Shown one piece after another: positions 55,637-64,000 of a DNA stretch of 64,000 nucleotides. Source of the DNA: Aphelocoma coerulescens (Eukaryota; Chordata; Aves; Passeriformes; Corvidae); NCBI RefSeq assembly GCF_041296385.1, contig NW_027183804.1, positions 2,108,001 through 2,172,000 on the forward strand. The letters run 5' to 3'. Below the pieces are notes generated by a model. It was given only the letters and a program-made list of their open reading frames with translations, had not been told where the DNA came from and made no database searches. Numbering within the stretch: the stretch's first letter is position 1; each line of letters opens with the position of its first letter. The position numbers and the translations under genes are program-made.

Positions 55637-58215
55637 CTACTTTTCCATTGTCATCAATTTGTAAGCGACAGTTGGATTCATTTTCTTTCCTGCAAACTCC
55701 TCCTTCTTCTGCCGGTAGTCTAAAACCCCGCGATGCTGGAAAATCGCATTCCGCGTTTGCGTGGATTGGTCGGCCATAAGGTCAGGGGCGGCAGCCCTCT
55801 GGTTAGTTATTATCTCTGAGACAGCTTGCAGTCTTCTTATCCAATTCAGATGATAGGCAGGTTCTCTGGCCCCTGGCACCAATTGGCTAGGGCTCCATGG
55901 AGCCGGTCCATAATGTTGTAGAACTCTCTCAGGTGGCCGTTCATCATGTCCCCATCTTTGGGAGCTTCCCTTACTTAGGGAGGTGTCAAGAGACCATGTT
56001 TCTCTGACCAAATCATGATATACTTTGACTCTGAGCGCCGTCCCCTGACTTTGTGTCCATGTCCCTGATGGGCCTATTGTTAAGGATGTGCAGTGCATCA
56101 GTGAGATGGGTTCTCCACCAGGACAGGTGTCCATCTCCCAGGTTTCTCCACTGCTCTTTCAATAGACCATTCATTTGCTCAGATAATCCCACAGCTTGGG
56201 GATAATATGGTGTGTGAAAACCCCACTGAATGTTTTTCTGCTCAGCGTACTGCTGAATGAATTTGTTCTGGAAATGAGACCCATTATCTGTTTGACTCGG
56301 TAATGGCATTCCGTAATACAGAATTACTGTGCCTATAGTACAGATGGTGCTATGCTGAGTGGCCTTCTCACAAGGATGGGCAACCAAATACCCAGGATAT
56401 GTGTCTATGGCAGATATATTTACACCCTCGGTCCTGGGGTAAAGGTCCAATGTAATCCATTTGCCAAGTTGGTCCGGGCAATTTTCCTCTCCCCAGCTGT
56501 CCTTTTACAATGTTTGGCACCGGGCATTTGTACATATGTTGGCACACGGGGCAGTGAGCAATTCTAGTTCTACTCATATCGAGTGACATGGCAATGCCAC
56601 GCTCTTGAGCCCACCTGTAAGGGGCTTTTTGTCCAAGGTGCACACATTTTTGGTGTGCACATTTTGCCAGGCCTTCGTGATCCGCCTTTGGAGGGAACTC
56701 TGGTCTTGCTTGGAAATCTTTGCCCGGTTGCCTGCAACAGAGTTATAAAGTAGCTCTAAAGTGTCTGTGTCACTATGGGCATCAACATGAATCACAGTCA
56801 CATCAGTTCTTTGCACCATTTCCCAAAGGCCACTCCACAGTTCCTTTCCCCAGACCTCTTTGGAGTAGATTTTCCAGGCTCTGCCTACCCATGTCGGTAG
56901 CCACGGAGCGAACCCATTTAGCTACCGACCAAGAAGCAGTATAGGAAAGGCATTCTCCTAGATCTTCTTGTTTTAAAGCCATATCAATTGCATAGAATTC
57001 AGCATATTGACTGCTTTTCCCTTCTCCGGTCATTTCTAAAAACTTTTCTGAATGAGGATGGTCAGCTACTGCTTTCCAAAACCTTTTCCCTCCTATATAT
57101 TCAGCTGACCCATCTGTAAACCAAGCATGTTCTTTTTCCTGTGGCATGAGTTGATCTGAAGGCTTTTCCCACTTCCCTGGAGATTCCCTCTCAGCTGTGA
57201 AGTTGGCACTCACCTCTTGGTCCCTCCCGGGGGCAGCTGCTACTGGCTCATGAAGAGTGGCTATCCGCCCCGTTCCCACCTTGGCCCTATCCCGAATATA
57301 CCACTTCCACTTTACAGTACCACACTCCGGAGCGTGCCCAATCCAATGGGCTTTTGGGGACCTTCTGACCCACTGCACAATAGGAATTTCCGGATGAAGA
57401 GCCACTTCATACCCTATGGTAAGTTGTTCTGTTTCCATCAGTGCCCAATAACCTGCCAATAACTGTTTCTCAAAAGGTGTGTAGTTGTTTCCTGCTTCTG
57501 GCAACTTCCTCCCCCAAAACCCCGGGGGAACCTTTTTCTTTCCCTGTTTCTGCCAGAGGCTCCCATCAGCATGTGACCCATTTACAGGTACATTTAACTC
57601 AACTTCTCCCTTTTGCATAGGCCATAGATCTAAAGGCCTTTTTGGCTAATAGCCTCTTTGGCTAATTCAAAGGCAGCCTGCTGCTCACTCCCCCATTCCA
57701 ATTCCCTATTTCCCCTGGTTACTTTATGCAGAGGGGTTGAGATTTGTCTCAGATGCAGAATATGTTGTCTCCAAAAGACGAATAATCCAATAAATCTTGG
57801 TGCCTCCTTTTTATTTTGTGGCACGGCAAACTCTAACATTTTCTGCTGGGCTTTGGGGAAGATTTCCTGATGCTCACATTGCCACTGAATTCCCAAAAAT
57901 TTCACTTGAATTTTGGTAGGGTTAATTTCCCAGTCTTTCTGTTTCCTATGATCCACAACTAATTCAAGGACTTGTTGCACTTCCTCCTCATTGCTGCCCT
58001 GGCCCAAGATGTCATCTCTATAATGAATGAGTTGCGTATGAGGAGTCAGTTTGATTTCATCCAAGTGCTCACCGCTGTTCGATGACAAATTGTTGGGCCG
58101 TGCACACATGCCTGGGGCAATGTGCTGAGTGCGTAGTGTCGTCCCTGCCACGTAAAGGCAAAGTGACGCCCCTGGCTTGCAGTCCCTAACAATTGCTGGT
58201 TCCACCTCCTGGTTT
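55637..58215 (-). pseudogene. Right-hand ERV: RT, RNase H, integrase and Env remnant
   Basis: The duplicate of 1-1,930 that also shows the part missing there. From high to low: RT (58,205-57,630), RNase H (57,618-56,803), integrase zinc region (56,643-56,368), and integrase core (56,450-56,013) with SAIDTYPGY, SQTDNGSHF and GLSEQMNGLLKE carrying the D, D and E positions. Then at 55,870-55,637 comes an Env transmembrane fragment (LQAVSEIITNQ, STQTRNAIFQHRGVLDY) followed by a frameshift in the cysteine region. The surface-subunit region between integrase and this fragment is missing. RT and RNase H carry the same frameshift as the left copy. Confidence 0.85.
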
Positions 58216-58847
58216 CTTAGGTTAGAACAGCCACAATGAAAACCTCACCGATGGCACAAGTGCCCAGCCCACAGGGAAAAGAAAGGACAACTTGTAAAGT
58301 TGTCCCAGCATTTGTCCTGCTTTGCTGCAGCAGTCGTGCTGCACTCACAGTGTGGGAAGCCAAGAGAAGCTGCAGTTGGGGGCACATCTTGTGACAGGAG
58401 CTGCACCTCGTTCCCCAGGAAAGGTTCTTGAAAAGAGCAGACAGGACTGTGGAGAAGATTCCCAGAAAACTGAAACAGCTTTCCAGAAGTGAAATGAAAA
58501 TGGAAAGAAACAATCCGAGGTGTTTCCCTCTCTATTTCTGTGCTCCCCTTTTCCATGTTGCACTGCTTCTCCATGCCATGAATTCCAAATGGATCTCACC
58601 TCTAAGATCTGTGCCTTAGCGAGTTTTAGACACTCTGAAATACCGTGAGCTGCACACAGTTTGCCTTCCCCTGTTTTTATTGGAAAGCAATGCTGGAGAC
58701 AAAAGTGCAGAGCTTGGGTGGGGCACGAATTCTACAGGCAGGGAATGTGGCCCGGCAGTGTCTGACCCTCAGCAGGGCCAAGGCACAGCAGCAGCCGAGG
58801 GGATTCCTCTGCCACCGTGCAGGAGCCAGGACTCTGGATCCGGGCTG
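58216..58847. other. Intergenic, no gene recognised
   Basis: The duplicate of 1,931-2,562, with a handful of substitutions. No gene recognised. Confidence 0.6.
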
Positions 58848-59736
58848 GACACGGCAAAGTTCCCGTGTTTGCACAGACTCAGGGGCTGCCCCCGGGGCGA
58901 GCGGGGCTCGGCCGTGGGGAGCGTGGGGCGAGCGGGGAACGGACACGCGGACACTCGGACACGCGGACACTCGGACACTCGGACACTCGGACACTCGGAC
59001 ACGCGGACACTCGGACACTCGGACACGCGGACACGCGGACACTCGGACACTCGGACACGCGGACAAACGGCCCCGGCGCTTCAATTGCAGCGGCAGCAGC
59101 GGCAGCACAAACGACTCTACAGACTCTCTCCGTTTTTTGCTCTTGCTCCTCCTCTCCCTGTGTTCCGCACCTTCCCCCCGCCTCCCCTTCCCGGTGTCCC
59201 CCTCGTCTCTCGGTGTCCCTCTCCCGGTGTCCCGCTCCTCTCCCGGTCTCTCCCCCTCCCCCTGCCGGGCCGGGCCATGCCCCAGGCCCGCCCCCGGCCC
59301 CGGGCGGGGCCGCCCCCTCCCCGGCCCCGGGCGTCCCGCCGCGGTCTCGCCTCCGCCCGGCTCTCGCCGTCCTGGCTGTGGCGCTGCCGGGCGGGCATCG
59401 GTGCCCGGGGCTGGGGCGGCATCGCCACCCTTTGGCTCCGCCTGTGCCGAGCCCGGCCCCGGCCCCGACGCGGGCTCCGGCTCCGGCCCCGGCTCCGGCC
59501 TCGGCTCCGGGCCCGGCTCCTCCCGGGGCCCGCGGAGGACACCCGGGGCGCGGCCGCTCCCGCCGCCTCCGCTGCGGCTTCCCCGGCCCGAGCTCCGCCG
59601 CTCGGCAGCGCGGCCGCCGGCCCCGAGCCGCCGGTGTCCCGTTCGGATGGGGATGCCCGGGCCGGGGCGGTCGGGGGGCGGTCGGGGGCCGTGTCTGGCC
59701 CCGGGCCGAGCGCTGACGGCCGCGTGTCGCCCGCAG
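58848..59736 (+). promoter_or_regulatory. CpG-rich promoter and 5' region of the right PIM-like gene
   Basis: Duplicate of 2,563-3,422, with the longer 9-bp array at 58,941-59,066 and a shorter CAGCGG run. Confidence 0.65.
58941..59066. repeat. 9-bp tandem array, right copy
   Basis: Fourteen units of GGACACTCG or GGACACGCG. Confidence 0.93.
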
Positions 59737-61783
59737 GGAAGGCGCAGGAGGCCCTGCAGGAGCGGTACCGGCTGGGTTCGCTGCTGGGCAGCGGCGGCTT
59801 CGGCAGCGTCTTCTCGGGCACGCGGCTCGCGGACGGCGCCCCGGTGAGTGGCGGGGCCGGCGGGGAGGAGGAGGAGGAGGAGGAGAAGGAGGAGGAGAAG
59901 GAGAAAAGGAGAAGGAGAAGGAGGGTGCAGGAGGAGGGCGGAGGAGGAGGAGGCCGGGGCGCGGCGGGGCGGGCGGCGAGCTCAGCCCGCTGCTGCCCCT
60001 TGCTCGCAGGTGGCCATCAAATGCGTGCCGCGGGACCGCGTCCGGCACTGGGGCGAGCTGGTGAGTGAGCGGGGCCAGCGGCAGAGGCGGGGCGTGCCGG
60101 GCGGCGAGGAGCCGGGGCCCGGCGGGGTGGGAGCCGCCGGGAGCCCCGGAGGGAGAGCGGGCGGGGGGTGAGCGGGGGGCGCAGAGCGTCCCGGGCTGGG
60201 TGAGGGGTCCCAGAGCCCTGGCACGGCCTCAGCCCCACCGACGGCACCGTGCTCCTCCCGCAGCCCGACGGCGCCCGTGCGCCCCTGGAGATCGTGCTGC
60301 TGGACAAGGTGTCCACTGGGTTCCGTGGTGTCATCCAGCTCCTGGAGTGGGTTGAGCTGCCCAGCAGCTTCTTGCTGGTGCTGGAGCGTCCGGAGCGGTG
60401 CCAGGACCTGTCGGGTTTGCTGGCGCAGCGGAGGTTCCTGCCCGAGGAGGAGGCGCGGGGGCTGTTCGGCCAGGTGCTGGAGGCCGTGCGGCACTGCACC
60501 AGCTGCGGGGTCCTGCACCGGGACATCAAGCCCGAGAACATCCTGCTCGACCTGGCCACCGGGCAGCTGAAACTGATCGACTTTGGCTGCGGCGCCTTCC
60601 TCCAGGACACAGCCTACACTCAGTTTGCAGGTGAGCCCTCCCAGGGGATGCTCCTGGGCATCTCATGGCCCAGCCTGGGTGTAGCACCGGGGCTTCCCCT
60701 CATTGTTGCCAGGATGGGATTAATTCTTGAGCCAAGTTGCTTTTGGGTGGGGCTGGGAGGGGGCAGTTCCCGGCGCTGCCGGCAGCCTTCAGCACCCACT
60801 CTGCCCTGGGCTGGGGCTGGAGCGGGGGCAGCCAGCCCAACAAAATCCCCTGTGGGGGTAGCAGAGAGGGGGGTCAGACCCCGTGCACCGGCCGGTTTGG
60901 TGTGCAGGCGAGGAAGGGCCTGGACTGCTCCGCTGCCCTGGTTTGCCTTGGCTTATTGATGTATTTTGGGGCACTGCAGGCAGGGAGGAGAGTGGGTTTT
61001 CCCCACCACTGGGTGGGTTTTTCATTTGCATGTCATGGTTGGGCCTCCCCAGGGCTTCCGCTGCCCTTTGCCAACACCAGTGGCCTCTTTTCCAACACCA
61101 GTTTGTACACAAGTCACAGGTGCAGGCGAGAGGGCAGCGGGTCACCCCGTGTGCCACTGGTGCAGCCCCTGCGTGCCCAGGGATGCTGGGGCGAGGCTCT
61201 GGGAGCAGCAGCATCCCCCGATGGACTCGGTCTGTGTTCCACAGGAACCCTGTTGTACAGCCCACCCGAGTGGATCCACCACCAACGCTACCACGGCGAG
61301 GCAGCGACGATCTGGTCCCTGGGCATCCTGCTGTACCAGCTGGTGGTGGGGAAGCACCCGTTAAAGAGGGGCCAGGAGATCATCTGGGGGCGGATCCTGT
61401 TCCCACGACGGCTCTCTCCAGGTGGATCCTCATCTCTGTGGCACGGGGGGAATAGCAGTGCTGGGAGCCAGCAGCGGGCTCAGGAGCATCCCGCTCTGGC
61501 AGCTCTGAGCAGGTGGCACATGTCCTGCTCTCCTGCTGCCCTCCAAAGCACAGAATCCATGGGCAAGTTTAGGCCCAGCTCTGGGCACAGCCAGCATGGC
61601 CTGGGCACGGGAACGGGGGGCAAAGCGGGCGGGATCCTTCTGCAGCTGCCTGGTGGTTTCTGGTTTCTGTGCCCAGAGTGCCAGGATATTCTTAAGAGGT
61701 GCTTGTCCATGCAGCCCTTGGACAGGCCGTCCTTGGAAGAGCTCTTCAGTGCCCCTTGGCTGCAGGGTGTTCATGTGCCCTAG
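59277..61783 (+). CDS. PIM1-like serine/threonine kinase, right copy (5 coding exons)
   Basis: Exons 59,277-59,843, 60,010-60,060, 60,264-60,630, 61,245-61,421 and 61,677-61,783 match the left copy exon for exon, again giving 422 residues. From the glycine loop to the stop, three base differences were found (TGT/TGC and ACG/ACC in exon 3, CCA/CCG in exon 5), all synonymous, so the encoded kinase domain is identical. Glycine loop, [15 protein letters not shown] and SPPEW are all present. Intron 1 is 166 bp against 295 bp on the left. The start has the same uncertainty as the left copy: a long-ORF ATG at 59,277 or an upstream exon joined at 59,737. Confidence 0.88.
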
Positions 61784-62064
61784 AGGATGGCAGGGACCCA
61801 CGGGACCAGTGTGATCCAGGGGCCTGGCAGGTAACAGCCCCACACATCTCTTGGCAATCAGTGGCAAAGCAAAGCAGACGATTTTGTCCTGCCTGTAGCC
61901 CTGGGCAGGGAGCATCAGAAGGGAACACGCAGCTCTTGGGCTGCAGCTGAGCTGGAGGCCTGCTCTGGCAAGCACTGGTGGCCACCATCCCCCCTGGTTT
62001 TGCTTGTCTGGTTCATTGATGGCTGGGCCCTGGGCAGAACTCTGAGAGCCTGGTGTGGCCCCAG

Positions 62065-62739
62065 GGAAGGAGAAGGAGCCCCTGGAGAAGCTGTAGCGGG
62101 TGGGGCTGCTGCTGCTGGAGACACCAAGGACGAGCTCAAGGCCGACAACCTCTTCCTGGAGCTGGCCAGTGGCAGCTGAAGATGATGGCCTTTGATTCTG
62201 GCACCTTCTCCAAAGACACGCTCCACGGCCAGTGTGCAGGTGAGTCCAGAGCCAGGGGGATGCTGCCAGAGCTGGGCATGGCACGGCCTGGCCGGGCACC
62301 AAAGGTTCCCCCTTTGCTGGGGCGGCTGCAGGGAATTCTTCAGTGGCTGCCAAGCTGCTTTTGGGCTCTGGGCAGCTGCTGAGGAGGTGGCTGTGCCATG
62401 GCTGGCTGCAGGCTGGGCACATGTCCTGCCCTCCTGCTCTGCTCCCAAAGGCAGCAATGCTGGGCAGCTTTGGGCCCAGCTCTGAGCACGGCCAGCACGG
62501 CCTGGGCACTGCGGGCGGCTGGGACAAGGGGACAGGAGGCTTCAGCTGACGGATGGGTTCTGGTTTCTCTCCTTGCAGCCGGGCTCTGCCGATGCTGAGG
62601 CTGCTCCGGGCTCTGCCAGGGCTCTGCTGGGGCTCAGCCCCGGGCACGGCTGGGCCCGCTCTCCCCTCACAGGGCTCTGACAGCTTTGCATCAGACGAGC
62701 CCCTTGCGAGCACAGCAACGGAGCTTTCTGCTTTTGCAG
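62065..62739 (+). pseudogene. Decayed PIM1-like relic, right copy
   Basis: Duplicate of 5,881-6,555. The 175-bp exon-like block 62,065-62,239 keeps its CCCCAG acceptor and GTGAGT donor, the in-frame TAG after GKEKEPLE, and the internal deletion. Confidence 0.72.
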
Positions 62740-63189
62740 GTGAGTGAGACTCTCACGCAGGCCAAGAGATTGCAGTCAGGGACGCACATCCCACTGGCAG
62801 GAACCCAAACTCCACAGTCCCAGCTGAACGCCTGGGTCTGCACAGGGTGTTCTGTCTGTCCCACTCTTCCTTCCTTTTGGGCTGGAATTGTGCCATTGCA
62901 CTTTCTTCCTCCTCTGGAAGTGCCACGAGTGGGCCCAACCTGGCGAGTGGGCCGTGTTCCTGAGGCAGTGCAGCCTGGAGCTGATGGATGAAGAATTGCC
63001 CTTCTCCAGTGCCAAACCAGAGCAAAAAGCCCTAAGTGGGACTTGGTGTCTTTAAGAACCCCTGACAATTTCCAAGGGAATGTGCAGCTCACTGGCAGGG
63101 TGAGAAGGAAGGGCATCTTGTCAGTGAGTTGGGGTGGGACAGAGTTTAGATTGCCAGTCCTGCTCGGAGCTGGCAGGGCACAATCAATT
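62740..63189. other. 3' flank of the right PIM relic, nothing recognised
   Basis: Duplicate of 6,556-7,019, with only short ORFs. Confidence 0.5.
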
Positions 63190-63460
63190 TCCTATTGCTT
63201 CAACCACAATTTAAAATAACAATGTTGGAAACAAAGCCCAAAATCTTGAAAAAAGGACTGCTGAGGTCAGTAAGATGGATCAATGCCATCAGCATATTTA
63301 CAAATACCTGAGTTGTCTTTTGAAAAGATCAGTTACCTCTTAATCCAGAGTTACAAAAGACTTTTCACTCCACATTTGGGTTTTGGTTTTATGTTTCATA
63401 ATATTTTCTGGGTTTTTTCTTTTGTTTTTTCTATTAATTAAACAGAAAACATGTCCTAAA
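63190..63460. repeat. AT-rich repeat, right copy
   Basis: Duplicate of 7,020-7,270. Confidence 0.7.
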
Positions 63461-63843
63461 TGATGGAGCAGCACTGCTGATCACGGGGACACGCAGAGGG
63501 ACCAGAAGCAGCTGCCTTTGTCCCCCTGCAGCTCCAAGGCCCAATCTCAGAGCAGACAGGGCTGGCAGAGACTGGCAGGCTCCCTGTTTGCTGTGCTGCC
63601 CCACTTGTGAGCGGCCCAGCTTTGCGTGAGGCACAGGGAGAACAAGGGGCAGCTCCCTGCCAGCCCCGCAGCCCAGGCACCCCTCGGGCCCCGGGGCTTG
63701 GGGCACTGTCAGCACCCGCTGCTCCAGCGCCCGCTCCTGCTGGCACTGACAGCAACACCCAAACTGTGGCTGATCCCGAGGGAGCAGCAGCAGGGCCTGG
63801 ATCTGATCCCTGACTCTGGGGCAGGGCTGGACAAATGACCCCC

Positions 63844-63880
<37 letters not shown>

Positions 63881-64000
63881 ATGGAGCTGACTTTCAGCAC
63901 AGCCCCTGCCGCTGTTCCCTCCCGTTGGCAGCGGTGTCACAGCAGCCTGGGGCACCTGGGAGCCCTCAGTGCCAGCAGGGACTGGAGATGGCAGCCCTGG
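63461..64000. other. Intergenic, cut by the window end; contains (CAG)11
   Basis: Duplicate of 7,271-7,814, with (CAG)11 at 63,845-63,877. No gene recognised. Confidence 0.5.

Larger units (their letters stand above)
56286..64000. repeat. Right copy of the long direct segmental duplication
   Basis: Matches 1-7,814 from end to end and is cut by the window end. It differs in the 9-bp array (about 14 units here), a shortened PIM intron 1, one additional CAG unit and scattered substitutions. Confidence 0.97.

Overview
This is vertebrate nuclear DNA, most likely from a passerine bird. The signs are a PIM1-like kinase of the multicopy songbird type, a short zinc-finger array of the passerine-expanded family, an expanded MROH (maestro HEAT-like) gene, MHC class IIB-type fragments, and avian-style ERV-L and gamma-like endogenous retroviruses (ERVs) with LTRs. 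Genes are spliced (GT..AG), GC-rich, and embedded in minisatellites and ERVs. MHC class II relics, flotillin-1 exons and zinc fingers together suggest an MHC-bearing microchromosome. That placement is inference.

Layout. 1-7,814: an ERV pol remnant (minus), a CpG-rich promoter, a complete spliced PIM-like kinase gene and a decayed PIM relic. The same 7.8 kb returns in the same orientation at 56,286-64,000. 8.4-12.4 kb: a degenerate ERV with two LTRs, an ERV-L-type integrase end and dUTPase, and an Env-like ORF. 12.9-13.7 kb: a minisatellite carrying a CRE-like octamer. 13.7-17.2 kb: a broken gamma-like ERV (minus). 17.2-20 kb: microsatellites and a minisatellite. 21.5-34.1 kb: a cassette of MHC IIB-like fragments plus a C2H2 zinc-finger gene, present twice about 10 kb apart, with solo LTRs bearing clear 5-bp target-site duplications. 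35-37 kb: a 2-kb minisatellite. 38.4-39.1 kb: flotillin-1 exons 2 and 3, with exon 3 repeated in decayed form. 41.6-44.6 kb: a 5'-truncated ERV-L pol with one internal stop and its 3' LTR. 45.7-51.8 kb (minus): an MROH-like gene whose 16 coding exons join in phase to 826 codons. 51.8-58.2 kb: an upstream minisatellite, then the fuller right-hand version of the first ERV.

The likely functional protein genes are the two PIM-like kinases, the two zinc-finger genes and the MROH-like gene. They are not an operon or a pathway. What links them is that each belongs to a lineage-expanded bird family sitting in repeat-rich, recombinogenic DNA. The two PIM copies encode the same kinase domain; the three coding differences I found are all synonymous. 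The window starts and ends inside the same repeat, so it may show one period of a roughly 56-kb tandem array.
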